A DNA stretch of 64,000 nucleotides from an uncultured Phascolarctobacterium sp. (GCF_937920985.1 NZ_CALDXR010000058.1:1-64000); one strand, 5' to 3'. Positions 16,618 through 26,781 are shown, counted from the stretch's first letter. Notes: a model not told the origin generated them from the sequence alone. A program made the numbers and translations.

Positions 16618-16646
16618 ATTCTATCATAAAATTTCAACTAAAGCAA
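16618..16646 (-). promoter_or_regulatory. Promoter of toxin B mRNA
   Basis: On the minus strand TTGCTT (16646-16641), 17 bases and TAGAAT (16623-16618). Compared with locus A the -10 changes from TAAAAT to TAGAAT. The leader again has GACAACCG close to the start. Confidence 0.6.
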
Positions 16647-16683
16647 TAAAATGTTTGCTTATAAAGAGCTTCATTAAAAAATT

Positions 16684-16724
16684 TAAGACCTTGGCGTCAG
16701 TAAAAACTGACATCAAGGTCTTTT
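16684..16724 (-). terminator. Terminator of the 16727-17212 gene
   Basis: Read on the minus strand, AAAAGACCTTGATGTCAGT pairs with ACTGACGCCAAGGTCTT and is followed by AAATTTTTT. It begins three bases after the stop of the minus-strand gene; the toxin B promoter lies just beyond it. Confidence 0.7.
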
Positions 16725-16726
16725 TG

Positions 16727-17212
16727 TTACGCTTTGCGTCTGAGCATATCGGCAATGCGCTTTTGGTTTTCCATCGCTGTCAACGCTCTTTCATACAGCA
16801 GCATCTGCAGCTTGCTTTTGACAGGCTGCAGCTTGGGCGAGCCTTCTATAGTGTAAACGACATTATCGTCCTTATCGGTGTACAGGCTTTTGAGCAGCGC
16901 ATACTGCGTGCCATCGTTATTATACAAATAAATCTGCGTCATGCTGATTGCTGTTTTCAGCTCCGGCTTGGTGGCCTGCAGCTTAGGCAGCATTTCCTTA
17001 TTGTAGCGCAGCTCGGCAGACAACAGCAAAAAAAGCTTGTCGCCCTGGCGCAATGCCTGTAAATTATCCTTATCAAGATATAAATCGCCAGCGCTGGTGC
17101 TGGTTATTTTCTCCATGTTAGCGTTGTTATCAGTGCCTGTGCCAGCGAAGGCTGTGCAAGTGCAGGCAAGCGCAAAAATCAGCGTCAGTAAAATAAGTAA
17201 TTTTTTCATCAT
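16727..17212 (-). CDS. Secreted protein of unknown function
   Basis: I do not recognise the family. The 161-residue product has a signal peptide (MMKKLLILLTLIFALACTC, cleavage likely after TAFA near residue 23). A single Cys in ALACTC makes a lipoprotein possible but the match is poor. The mature part has YLDKDNLQALRQGDKLFLLL and IYLYNNDGTQYALL, read as beta-rich, and ends in a basic helix (RALTAMENQKRIADMLRRKA). It faces away from nfeD and toward the toxin B locus. AAGGCGGG is the ribosome-binding site; starts at 17212 and 17209 are both possible. Confidence 0.75.
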   Translation of the reverse strand: MMKKLLILLTLIFALACTCTAFAGTGTDNNANMEKITSTSAGDLYLDKDNLQALRQGDKLFLLLSAELRYNKEMLPKLQATKPELKTAISMTQIYLYNNDGTQYALLKSLYTDKDDNVVYTIEGSPKLQPVKSKLQMLLYERALTAMENQKRIADMLRRKA

Positions 17213-17401
17213 TAAGTCCCGCCTTTGTTTATAGTAGAAGAATCTTTTCCTTTATCATACAATTTTTGGCGCAATAAGTAAAGCAGCAAATGTGCTTGCT
17301 GTGCACGTCTCCAGGATACTGCTTTTTGAATAAATGCGCCAGAAAAATTCTTTTGTTAAAGTATTACAGGCAGCTTTGCTTTTGGCAGCATTAACTTCAC
17401 A

Positions 17402-17430
17402 TTTACTTCATGCTTTTACTCTGCTATACT
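17402..17430 (+). promoter_or_regulatory. Promoter of the nfeD-floA unit
   Basis: TTTACT (17402-17407), 17 bases and TATACT (17425-17430), 31 bases before the nfeD start. Confidence 0.6.
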
Positions 17431-17461
17431 ATAATTGTACAAGCGTTGAGGAGGTGCAGTC

Positions 17462-17935
17462 ATGCCATTGGAATATTATTTTATGCTGGCGGGTATAGTC
17501 CTGCTGCTGATAGAATTTGTGGTGCCGGGCTTCGGAATTTTCGGTGTCAGCGGCATGGTGTGCCTGACAGTCGGCGGCTTTTACGTTTTGGGCGGCAATG
17601 CCTGGGCGGCGCTGGTGCTTTTGGCAGTGTATCTGTTTTTGGTGCTGGTGATTACCCTGCTGTGCGTATATCTGCCCAAGGAAAGCAAGTATAATCCCTT
17701 TGTGCTGTGGACGCGCCAAAAAAACAGCGAAGGCTACACCGGAGGCAATGACTGGAGCATGCTGGTTGGCAAAAGAGGCAGGGCCTTAACCACGCTGCGT
17801 CCTGCAGGCACGATTTTGGTGGACGGCAAGCGTCTTGATGTGAGCAGCCAGGGAGATTATATCGAAAAGTCTGCGCCCGTGATTATCGTGCGGGTAGAGG
17901 GCAGCAAAATTTTTGTAGAACAAACGAAGGAGTGA
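17462..17935 (+). CDS. nfeD: NfeD-family membrane protein
   Basis: NfeD proteins partner flotillin-like proteins and affect membrane microdomains. This 157-residue short form lacks the ClpP-like protease domain of long NfeD. It has three to four N-terminal membrane segments (about 5-80: GIVLLLIEFVVPGFGIFG, VCLTVGGFYVLGG, ALVLLAVYLFLVLVITLL) and a C-terminal OB-fold-like beta domain (VGKRGRALTTLRPAGTILVD). GGAGG precedes the ATG at 17462. floA starts four bases after the stop. Confidence 0.9.
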   Translation: MPLEYYFMLAGIVLLLIEFVVPGFGIFGVSGMVCLTVGGFYVLGGNAWAALVLLAVYLFLVLVITLLCVYLPKESKYNPFVLWTRQKNSEGYTGGNDWSMLVGKRGRALTTLRPAGTILVDGKRLDVSSQGDYIEKSAPVIIVRVEGSKIFVEQTKE

Positions 17936-17939
17936 CATT

Positions 17940-18947
17940 ATGGATTTATTATTCAGTATGATTTTCGGCAGTGGCTTTGTAGTAGTCCTGGCTATTGCCG
18001 GTATCGCGATTTTTCTTAACTTTGTGCCGTTGGGCCTGTGGATTTCGGCCATTGCTGCCGGCGTTAATGTAGGCATCTTCAACCTCATCGGTATGCGCCT
18101 GCGCCGTGTGCCCGCGTCACAGATTGTGCTGCCGCTGATTAAGGCGAACAAGGCAGGCCTTGACGTTAATGTTAACCAGCTGGAGGCGCATTATCTGGCA
18201 GGCGGTAACGTGGACCGCGTTATTGATGCTTTGATTGCGGCCCACAGAGCGCAGATTGAGCTGAGCTTTGAGCGTGGCTGTGCTATCGACCTGGCAGGCC
18301 GTAACGTGCTGGAGGCTGTGCAGATGAGCGTTAACCCCGAGGTTATCGAAACTCCGGTAGTAAGCGCTGTTGCCAAGGACGGCATCGAGCTGAAGGTTAA
18401 AGCGCGCGTAACCGTGCGCGCCAACATTGACCGCTTAGTAGGCGGTGCTGGCGAAGCAACGATTATTGCGCGTGTCGGCGAAGGCATTGTAACTAACGTA
18501 GGCTCCAGCGCTGACCACAGCAAGGTACTGGAAAACCCCGATTATATTTCCAAAACAGTTTTGGATAAAGGCCTTGATGCAGGCACTGCTTTTGAAATTC
18601 TTTCCATTGATATTGCGGACGTAGATGTAGGCCGTAACATCGGCGCTGCGCTGATGACCGACCAGGCGGAGGCAGATAAGCGCATCGCTCAGGCGCGCGC
18701 TGAGGAACGCCGTGCGATGGCTGTGGCCAAGGAGCAGGAAATGAAGGCCTATACGCAGGAAATGCAGGCGAAGGTTGTGGAAGCACAGGCTAAGGTGCCG
18801 ACAGCTATGGCGGAGGCACTGGCTAACGGCCGCTTGGGCGTAATGGATTATTACCGCCTGAACAATATTCAGGCAGATACGCAGATGCGCCGCACGATTG
18901 CCGAGGTAAGCCCGGAGGGCGAGGAAAAGCCTGAGGGCAGTAAATAA
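17940..18947 (+). CDS. floA: Flotillin-like protein FloA
   Basis: FloA organises functional membrane microdomains in Firmicutes. The 335-residue protein has the usual length: an N-terminal membrane hairpin (about 5-50), the SPFH/YqfA domain (VKARVTVRANIDRLVGG, TIIARVGEGIVTNVGS) and a C-terminal helical part with EARER-type repeats (QAEADKRIAQARAEERRAMA) for oligomerisation. It directly follows nfeD, the standard pairing, and a small membrane protein gene follows 14 bases later. Confidence 0.95.
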   Translation: MDLLFSMIFGSGFVVVLAIAGIAIFLNFVPLGLWISAIAAGVNVGIFNLIGMRLRRVPASQIVLPLIKANKAGLDVNVNQLEAHYLAGGNVDRVIDALIAAHRAQIELSFERGCAIDLAGRNVLEAVQMSVNPEVIETPVVSAVAKDGIELKVKARVTVRANIDRLVGGAGEATIIARVGEGIVTNVGSSADHSKVLENPDYISKTVLDKGLDAGTAFEILSIDIADVDVGRNIGAALMTDQAEADKRIAQARAEERRAMAVAKEQEMKAYTQEMQAKVVEAQAKVPTAMAEALANGRLGVMDYYRLNNIQADTQMRRTIAEVSPEGEEKPEGSK

Positions 18948-18961
18948 GCGAGGTGTAGCTT

Positions 18962-19528
18962 ATGGGTGATAATTTAATCCCTCTGCTTTTTGTCATCGTA
19001 ATGCTGGCCAATGTGTTTTTGGACAGGCGCAAACGCCGCAGACGCAGGCAGCAGGAGCTGCCGCAGGAGCCGCAGCCGACGCAGGCGGAGCAGCAAGCGC
19101 AGGCCAAGCCTAAGGACCTTGCCGCCGAATTTGAACGCCGCCTGAAAAAGACGACGGAAGCGGCGCAGGCGCGCCAGCGTCAAAACAGCCAGGGCGTGGT
19201 GCATGACGGAACGCGTGTGCGCCGTGATGACGACAGCAGAGTTCACCGTGACGGCGAAGCAATGCACGACCACACTGGCAGGATTCACCGCGAAAATGAA
19301 GACCTGGTGCATGACAAGGGGAAGGTTTATTACGATCCCCGTGGTGATTACAGCTACGATGAAGCAAAGATGAACGCTGCTGCGGCAGCGTTCAATGCGC
19401 GTTACGCGCAGGCGCAGCCTGCAGCGAAAAAGCGCGTGAAGCTGAAGCATGCGGCACTGGTCAACGGCATTATCATGGCAGAGGTATTAGGAAAACCGCG
19501 CGCTCTTAACCCCTATGAGGAGCGCTGA
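18962..19528 (+). CDS. Membrane-anchored charged protein of unknown function
   Basis: The 188-residue product has one N-terminal membrane segment (LIPLLFVIVMLANVFL), then a basic stretch (DRRKRRRRRQQ), a Gln/Pro/Ala-rich linker and a charged region rich in His and Asp with repeated VHDGTRV/VHRDGEAMHDH/IHRENEDLVHD units near 80-125. The C-terminus (HAALVNGIIMAEVLGKPRAL) recalls tails of short Firmicute membrane proteins. It is downstream of floA with its own GAGGTG site and is probably in the same transcript. Its His/Asp repeats might bind metal; that is speculation. Confidence 0.8.
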   Translation: MGDNLIPLLFVIVMLANVFLDRRKRRRRRQQELPQEPQPTQAEQQAQAKPKDLAAEFERRLKKTTEAAQARQRQNSQGVVHDGTRVRRDDDSRVHRDGEAMHDHTGRIHRENEDLVHDKGKVYYDPRGDYSYDEAKMNAAAAAFNARYAQAQPAAKKRVKLKHAALVNGIIMAEVLGKPRALNPYEER

Positions 19529-19565
19529 TTTTAGATTCTCGCAAACAGTAAGGAGATGTTGCAGA

Positions 19566-21041
19566 ATGCTGGAAAAGCTGGATTTGAGTAAAAAAGTGTC
19601 TAAGGAAGATTATAACAAGCAGATGGATGTGCTGGGTGAACGCCTGGGAAAGGCGCAGCGCCTGGCCCGCGACGCCAAAAGACCGATTATCATCGTGTTT
19701 GAGGGCTGGCGTGGTGCGCGCCGCAGTGCGCTGATTAACGAGATGATGCAGCAGATGGATGCCCGCGGCTTTAATGTTTATTCCAGCGTGCGCTTGCGCG
19801 GTGTTCTGCAGGAGCAGCCGTTTTTCGGCGCCTTCTGGAAGCGTTTGCCGGCGTTGGGACATATTGCAGTTTATCACCGCAGCTGGTATTATCTGAAAAA
19901 CGCCAACGAGCTGGCAGATAAAGAGGATAACACCAAGTATCCTGCTGTTTCTTTTGAGCATATCAACAACTTTGAAAAAATGCTCACGGACGATAATTAT
20001 CTTGTGCTCAAATTTTTCCTGCATCTGTCACCGGAGCAGCAAAAGAAAAATATTGCCAAGAATGCCAAAACACTGGGCAAGGCGTGGCGTGACCTGAATC
20101 CTGCGATTGATGAAAGCGAAGATTACGATAAATTTTTGCCGCATTACGAAAAAATGCTGGAGGCCACCGATACGGTAAACGCTCCCTGGCACCTGATTGC
20201 CGACGATGATCCGCGCAGCGCGCGTCTGGAGGTATTCGGCACGATTGCCGATGCTATCGAAAAGGCCGTACAGATGCCTGTTGAGCCTGCCTCTGATAAG
20301 CGCACTGCGGCCACCTACGATGTGCTGAGCAAGATTGACGCCAATAAAGAGCTTACTAAAGAAGAATATAAGGAAAAGCTCGATAAGTACCAGAAAAAGC
20401 TGACACAGCTGCAGATTGAAATGTTCAAGGCGCAGATTCCGGTAGTTATCGGCTTTGAGGGCTGGGACGCTGCCGGCAAGGGCGGCGCTATCCGCAGACT
20501 GACGGCGGCACTGGACCCGCTGGGCTTCCATGTGCATCCGATTGCGGCGCCGAACGTGGTTGAAAAGCAGTTCCATTATCAGTGGCGCTTCTGGACCAGA
20601 CTGCCGCAGCCAGGCACTATAGCAATTTTTGACCGCACCTGGTACGGACGTGTCATGGTAGAGCGCATCGAAGGCTTTGCCAAACCGCAGGAATGGCAGC
20701 GTGCCTACGATGAAATCAAGGACATGGAGGCACAGTGGAGCGAGCACGGTATCGCCATCGCCAAATTCTGGCTGCAGATTGACAAGGATGAGCAGCTGCG
20801 ACGCTTTAATGACCGTCAGAATGACCCCAACAAGCAGTGGAAAATTACGGACGAGGACTGGCGTAACCGTGATAAATGGGATGCTTACGAAGCGGCAGTC
20901 AACGAAATGCTGGTGCGCACCGATACCTCGTATGCACCGTGGACTGTGGTCGAGGGCAACAATAAATATTATGCCCGCTTAAAGGTTTTGAAAACAGTTA
21001 TCGACTTGTTTGAATGTAAGCTGGCAGAAAAAAATCAGTAA
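19566..21041 (+). CDS. Polyphosphate:AMP phosphotransferase, two PPK2 domains
   Basis: Two-domain PPK2 (PAP type) enzymes transfer phosphate from polyphosphate to AMP, making ADP. The 491-residue protein has an N-terminal PPK2 domain whose P-loop is degenerate (FEGWRGARRSALI near 45-57) and a C-terminal catalytic domain with intact FEGWDAAGKGGAIRRL near 293-308 and FDRTWYGRVMVERIEGF. A decayed first domain is normal for class II PPK2. AGGAGAT precedes the ATG at 19566; the frame extends 17 codons upstream without a better start. Confidence 0.92.
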   Translation: MLEKLDLSKKVSKEDYNKQMDVLGERLGKAQRLARDAKRPIIIVFEGWRGARRSALINEMMQQMDARGFNVYSSVRLRGVLQEQPFFGAFWKRLPALGHIAVYHRSWYYLKNANELADKEDNTKYPAVSFEHINNFEKMLTDDNYLVLKFFLHLSPEQQKKNIAKNAKTLGKAWRDLNPAIDESEDYDKFLPHYEKMLEATDTVNAPWHLIADDDPRSARLEVFGTIADAIEKAVQMPVEPASDKRTAATYDVLSKIDANKELTKEEYKEKLDKYQKKLTQLQIEMFKAQIPVVIGFEGWDAAGKGGAIRRLTAALDPLGFHVHPIAAPNVVEKQFHYQWRFWTRLPQPGTIAIFDRTWYGRVMVERIEGFAKPQEWQRAYDEIKDMEAQWSEHGIAIAKFWLQIDKDEQLRRFNDRQNDPNKQWKITDEDWRNRDKWDAYEAAVNEMLVRTDTSYAPWTVVEGNNKYYARLKVLKTVIDLFECKLAEKNQ

Positions 21042-21052
21042 AATACAGGAGG

Positions 21053-21083
21053 ATATCAGCGTAATTTTGCGCTGATATTTTCT
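21053..21083 (+). terminator. Terminator after the PPK2 gene
   Basis: ATATCAGCG pairs with CGCTGATAT around a short loop, followed by TTTCTTAA. Confidence 0.7.
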
Positions 21084-21116
21084 TAATACATTATAGATAC
21101 TCGGAGAGGAAATGCT

Positions 21117-22832
21117 TTGTCCTGGATAATCAAAAACTACATTAAAGAAACAAGAGAAAATGAAACCGGCGCGCAGGTGTATCCGCCGGGCTTACGCCAT
21201 CCGGTAGCCTTTATTTACCCCAATGTCTACCATCTGGGCATGTCGAACCTGGGAATGCACATTCTGTATCAGATGATTAACGAGCGCGGCGACAGTGCCT
21301 GCGAGCGCTTCTTTTTGCCGGATAAACGATTGCAGCAGGAGCATATCAAAAGCAAAACACCGCTGCTGAGCTTGGAAAACCAGCGTCCGCTGGCAGATTT
21401 TGACGTTATCTTCGTCATGCTGTCCTTTGAAATGGACTATGATAATCTGCTGACGGTGCTGGATTTGGGCAATATCCGCCTGCGGGCGGCGGAGCGCAAT
21501 CAGCGCGAGCCTTTGGTGATTATCGGCGGTCCCTGTGCCACCTTTAATCCCGAGCCTTTGGCTGCCGTGGCTGACGCCTTTGTTATCGGCGAGGGCGAGG
21601 AAACAGTGCAGCACGTTCTGGATACCATCTACCGCGAGGAAAGCAAGCAAGAGCGTTTGGCGGCGCTGGCGCAGGTGCCGGGCGTTTATGTTCCCAGCCT
21701 GTATACGGCGCAGTACGATGACGAGGGCGAGTTTACCGCCCTTCTGCCGCAGGAAGGTGCGCCGGCGAAGGTAGCGCGCCAGTGGGCGCGTGATATCGAC
21801 GCTTATCCGCACACCTCTGCTATCGTTACGAGCGGAACGGAATTTGAGGATATGTTTATCGTCGAGGTGGCGCGTGGCTGCGGCCGTCACTGCCGCTTCT
21901 GCATGGCAGGCTACTGCTTCCGCAAGCCGCGTCCACGTAAGCTGGAAAATATTTTGGCAGATATCGCTAAGCGTCCCGAGCGCACGAAAAAGGTGGGCCT
22001 GATGGGCGCTGCCGTTTCCGACCATCCGCAGATGGCGGAGCTGACGGAATACTTGGTGGAGCATAAGATACCGTTTTCCGTGGCCAGCATGCGCGCAGAT
22101 ATGCTCACGGAGCAGATTGCGCATGCACTGGCGCAGAGCGGACAGCGCACGATGACCGTAGCACCGGAGGCAGGCAGCGAGCGGATGCGCGCTGCGATTA
22201 ACAAGGGCATTACGGAGGAGCACGTTTATAATTCTATCGAGCTGGCTGCTGCTGCCGGTATGCGCAACATCAAGCTGTATTATATGATCGGTCTGCCGGG
22301 AGAAGAGGACGAGGATATCGTTGAAACGGTGGAGATGATTAAACGCGTGCGTGCCAAGATGGATGCGGTGGGCAACAAGGGCGAGCTGGTTATTTCGGTC
22401 AACGGCTTTGTGCCCAAGCCCTTTACGCCGTACCAGTGGGCACCGCTGTGCAATGTGCGCACGCTGAAGAAGCGCTTTAAAATTTTGGGCGACGGCCTGA
22501 AGAAGGAAAAGCGCATTAAGCTGATAACCGAATCGCTGAAGGAAACCGTGGTGCAGTCCGTGCTGGCGCGCGGCAGCAGACGCATCGGCGAGGCGCTGCT
22601 GACGGCACATGTGGAAGGCCGCAGCCTGAAGCAGGTGCTGAAGGAGCAGGGCCTTGATGCCGAGGAGCTGGCGGAGCGCGAGCTGCAGGTGGGCCAGCCG
22701 CTGCCGTGGCAGCATCTGGACATGGGCGTGACGCAGGAGTATCTTGTGGCCGAGCTGCAGCGCAGCGAAAGCGGCAAGTTTACGCCGATGTGCTTTGACG
22801 GCTGCCGTCGCTGCGGTGTCTGCCGGGAGTAA
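21117..22832 (+). CDS. B12-binding radical-SAM protein (TIGR03960-like)
   Basis: The 571-residue protein has an N-terminal Rossmann-like B12-binding region (VIFVMLSFEMDYDNLLTVLD; IIGGPCATFNPEPLA) and a radical-SAM core with the cluster motif CGRHCRFCMAGYC near residues 260-272. APEAGSERMRAAINKGITEE and YYMIGLPGEEDEDI are typical of the family, as is the Cys-rich C-terminus (CFDGCRRCGVCRE). The family's reaction is not established to my knowledge. Relatives are often next to or fused with DUF2344; none is here. It appears to start with TTG at 21117 after GGAGAGG. The N-terminus looks short, so an alternative start is possible. Confidence 0.88.
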   Translation: MSWIIKNYIKETRENETGAQVYPPGLRHPVAFIYPNVYHLGMSNLGMHILYQMINERGDSACERFFLPDKRLQQEHIKSKTPLLSLENQRPLADFDVIFVMLSFEMDYDNLLTVLDLGNIRLRAAERNQREPLVIIGGPCATFNPEPLAAVADAFVIGEGEETVQHVLDTIYREESKQERLAALAQVPGVYVPSLYTAQYDDEGEFTALLPQEGAPAKVARQWARDIDAYPHTSAIVTSGTEFEDMFIVEVARGCGRHCRFCMAGYCFRKPRPRKLENILADIAKRPERTKKVGLMGAAVSDHPQMAELTEYLVEHKIPFSVASMRADMLTEQIAHALAQSGQRTMTVAPEAGSERMRAAINKGITEEHVYNSIELAAAAGMRNIKLYYMIGLPGEEDEDIVETVEMIKRVRAKMDAVGNKGELVISVNGFVPKPFTPYQWAPLCNVRTLKKRFKILGDGLKKEKRIKLITESLKETVVQSVLARGSRRIGEALLTAHVEGRSLKQVLKEQGLDAEELAERELQVGQPLPWQHLDMGVTQEYLVAELQRSESGKFTPMCFDGCRRCGVCRE

Positions 22833-22871
22833 GGCTTAGGCAGTGAAATGGCTGCTGCTGATAAAAAAATT

Positions 22872-22920
22872 AAGCATCCCTACACTTTTTGCAGTAAAAG
22901 TGTGGGGATGCTTTTGCTTT
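22872..22920 (+). terminator. Terminator after the radical-SAM gene
   Basis: AAGCATCCCTACACTTTT pairs with AAAAGTGTGGGGATGCTT, followed by TTGCTTTTTT. Confidence 0.85.
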
Positions 22921-22976
22921 TTTACGCTATAATGATGCTGAGAAACACAGCTTTTGCTGCTTCGGAAGCGGTAACA

Positions 22977-23028
22977 ACCCTTCCGTCTGCTCGCCGGTGC
23001 TCGCAGCCACCTCCCCTTACAGGGGAGA
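22977..23028. repeat. Degenerate partial copy of the GC-rich repeat
   Basis: ACCCTTCCGTCTGCTCGCC is followed by GAGC/GCTC-like pairing and CACCTCCCCTTACAGGGGAG. It resembles the right arm of the repeat at 8199-8250 (CCCCTCTCCGTC followed by CACCTCTCC) with changes. It lies between the terminator and the SH3-domain gene. Confidence 0.4.
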
Positions 23029-23063
23029 TATATTTGTACCGCAATCAAGGGAGGGATATACAT

Positions 23064-23876
23064 ATGAAAAAGAATTTGTTTTTGGGCATGACCTTGGGGA
23101 TGGCGCTCTTGACCAACACCGCTTTTGCTCATCTCAGCGGCGGTTATCTTTCGGATATTATTGATGAACATCCGCGCTGGCCGTTGGCAACTCAATGTAT
23201 TGCTACGGATGTTAACTTAAGAACAGAGCCTAACACAAACTGTGAGGTAGTAACCATGCTGCAAAACGGCGATAAATTTTATGCAAGAAAGGTAGTGTTT
23301 ATACCTAACAGTAAATATGTGTGGGTGTACGGAACTACCGAAAAAGGCTACAGAGGCTACATGTATAACCAATATATAGGTGCGTTGCCTGATGGCCAAT
23401 ATGCTCATTCGGATGAAGGACGTTTTCAGGCTTCGGTAGAGGCAAACTGGATTAACAATCCCGCCGGCTATGCAGCAGGCTCCGGCTATAGCATGGGCAG
23501 AGTAGAACATGCCGACGATATGAATATTGCTTATGACCTTAATAAGGTGCAGGTAGGTCCGCGAGTGTTCTACACGAGAGCCTTTGACGGAAAAACCTAT
23601 CAGGTAGTGATTAACAAGGCTCCCGGCGAGATGGCAGGCTATGCAGTCGGACAGCATTTTGATCAGAAAGAGCGGAATAATTTTTACGATATGATGCGGA
23701 GAATCGGCTGGCACGAGTCTGCTGTTGATATTGAGGAGCCGACAAACAGTATCGTGTGGGAAAAATCTGTGCTTGATGCGGATGGCTTTGACAGACCTGC
23801 CAAGCAGCTGATTATCACGCTGAATGATAAAGACGTGATTGAGAGCTTTACTTACATCAATTATGATCTTGATTAG
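23064..23876 (+). CDS. Secreted SH3b-domain protein
   Basis: GGGAGGG at 23049-23055 sets the ATG at 23064 (270 residues). A signal peptide (LFLGMTLGMALLTNTAFA) is followed by a bacterial SH3 domain at about 45-105 (DVNLRTEPNTNCEVVTMLQN, then VWVYGTTEKGYRGYMYNQYI). Such domains often bind peptidoglycan or peptides in the envelope. The remaining 160 residues (PGEMAGYAVGQHF, FYDMMRRIGWHES, a beta-rich end ESFTYINYDLD) match no family I know. It stands alone between two terminators. The frame extends upstream through a terminator and repeat, which is not coding. Confidence 0.85.
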   Translation: MKKNLFLGMTLGMALLTNTAFAHLSGGYLSDIIDEHPRWPLATQCIATDVNLRTEPNTNCEVVTMLQNGDKFYARKVVFIPNSKYVWVYGTTEKGYRGYMYNQYIGALPDGQYAHSDEGRFQASVEANWINNPAGYAAGSGYSMGRVEHADDMNIAYDLNKVQVGPRVFYTRAFDGKTYQVVINKAPGEMAGYAVGQHFDQKERNNFYDMMRRIGWHESAVDIEEPTNSIVWEKSVLDADGFDRPAKQLIITLNDKDVIESFTYINYDLD

Positions 23877-23907
23877 CCTGCCTGCAAAAAATTATCCCTG
23901 AAATGCA

Positions 23908-23932
23908 AAAAACCTGCTCTTTTCAGAGCAGG
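23908..23932 (-). terminator. Shared terminator of rpsT and the SH3 gene
   Basis: ACCTGCTCT/AGAGCAGGT hairpin. On the minus strand it is followed by TTTTTTGC, a strong terminator for rpsT; on the plus strand the T-run is weak. Confidence 0.8.
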
Positions 23933-23946
23933 TCAGCTTGTAAGAA

Positions 23947-24210
23947 TTAAGCCATAGCGTTGATTCTCTTTGCAAGTCTGGATTTTTTGCGAGCTGCAGC
24001 ATTCTTATGGATAATGCCTTTGCGAGCTGCTTTATCGAGCAAACCGGAAGCAGTAGCCATAGTAGCTTGAGCGTCTTCTTTAGCGCCGGTTTTAGCCAGA
24101 GCCTCTACTTTGCGGGAAGCATTGCGGAGAGCTGCTTTAATCGGAGCGTTTTTAGCACGACGTTCTGCGTCGGTCTTTACACTGCGGATGGAAGATTTAA
24201 TGTTCGGCAA
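23947..24210 (-). CDS. rpsT: 30S ribosomal protein S20
   Basis: The 87-residue basic protein has the S20 pattern: MPNIKSSIRSVKTDAERRAK, an Ala/Lys-rich helix and KGIIHKNAAARKKSRLAKRI near the end. S20 binds 16S rRNA early in 30S assembly. It is a single-gene unit on the minus strand with an AGGAGGTG ribosome-binding site, a common arrangement next to lepA or holA in Firmicutes. Confidence 0.97.
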   Translation of the reverse strand: MPNIKSSIRSVKTDAERRAKNAPIKAALRNASRKVEALAKTGAKEDAQATMATASGLLDKAARKGIIHKNAAARKKSRLAKRINAMA

Positions 24211-24328
24211 CGAATTTCACCTCCTGAATTTTCTTGTACTGCATTATTCTACCACGAATGCGAGCATTATGCAAGAGAAAATCACAAATATGCCTGCCTG
24301 TTCCTGTAAAAAAATATTTTGCGGACGC

Positions 24329-24359
24329 TTGACCTGAAGCTGACTCCAAATGCTAAAAT
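24329..24359 (+). promoter_or_regulatory. MerR-type promoter with 19-bp spacer
   Basis: TTGACC (24329-24334) and TAAAAT (24354-24359) are separated by 19 bases, longer than normal and typical of promoters that MerR-family activators twist into line. The spacer carries an imperfect dyad (TTG at 24329 with CAA at 24347-24349, centre AAGCT). It drives the merR gene at 24404, so autoregulation is likely. Confidence 0.7.
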
Positions 24360-24403
24360 AATAACAGGAAGTATGAAAGCAATTCTGGCAGGAGGTTAGC
24401 GAG

Positions 24404-24778
24404 ATGAAAATAAACGAAGTAAGCAAAATGTATGACATTACAGCAGATACGTTGCGTTATTACGAGCGTATCGGCCTGATTCCGACTGTGAACCGCAACG
24501 AAAGCGGTATTCGCGACTACACCGAGACAGACTGTAACTGGGTAAATTTTGCCAAATGCATGCGTGCAGCAGGCATTTCTGTTGAAAGCCTGATTGAATA
24601 TGTGGCACTGTTTCAGCAGGGCGACAAAACGCGGGCAGCACGCAAGGAGATTTTAATTGAGGAGCGGGCGAAGCTGCTGGAGCGCATGGCGCAGATGCAG
24701 GAAACGCTTGATAAGCTGAATTATAAAATCGATAATTATTACAAGTGCGTTGAATTTGAGGACACCAAACTAAAATAA
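24404..24778 (+). CDS. MerR-family transcriptional regulator (AdhR/NmlR-like)
   Basis: The 124-residue protein has the MerR winged helix-turn-helix (MKINEVSKMYDITADTLRYY, ERIGLI) and a dimerising coiled coil (EERAKLLERMAQMQETLDKL) ending LNYKIDNYYKCVEF. That ending and the lack of a metal-binding Cys loop place it near the AdhR/NmlR group, which sense aldehydes or similar electrophiles; the ligand here is unknown. One Cys (in NYYKCVEF) could be a sensor. It is alone: a terminator follows and no target gene such as a dehydrogenase is adjacent. GGAGG precedes the ATG. Confidence 0.9.
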   Translation: MKINEVSKMYDITADTLRYYERIGLIPTVNRNESGIRDYTETDCNWVNFAKCMRAAGISVESLIEYVALFQQGDKTRAARKEILIEERAKLLERMAQMQETLDKLNYKIDNYYKCVEFEDTKLK

Positions 24779-24789
24779 AATGCACTACG

Positions 24790-24822
24790 CAGAGAGATAG
24801 CTTGGAGCTGTCTCTCTTTTTA
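24790..24822 (+). terminator. Terminator after merR
   Basis: AGAGAGATAGCT pairs with AGCTGTCTCTCT, followed by TTTTAG. Confidence 0.8.
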
Positions 24823-24823
24823 G

Positions 24824-24853
24824 TTTACAGGCTTTGCCGTATAATGGTATAAT
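24824..24853 (+). promoter_or_regulatory. Promoter of lepA
   Basis: TTTACA (24824-24829), 18 bases and TATAAT (24848-24853). It starts at the end of the merR terminator. Confidence 0.65.
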
Positions 24854-24933
24854 AATTAGTACTAATAAAACAGGCTCAAGCCAAAAACGGCCTGAAATAA
24901 TACATTTTAATGAAGGAGCAGGAAGAGTATTTT

Positions 24934-26733
<1,800 letters not shown>

Positions 26734-26781
26734 GGCTTAGCGCTTAGTCGATAGTGTCTGATAGATAGGAGCAATGCAATT

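Noticed and set aside
16607..17062. Plus-strand frame of 151 codons opposite the secreted protein
   Set aside because: The minus-strand frame has a signal peptide, ribosome-binding site and terminator; the plus frame starts inside the toxin B promoter.
22848..23063. N-terminal extension of the SH3-domain protein
   Set aside because: It would read through a strong terminator and a degenerate repeat; a ribosome-binding site and signal peptide mark the start at 23064.
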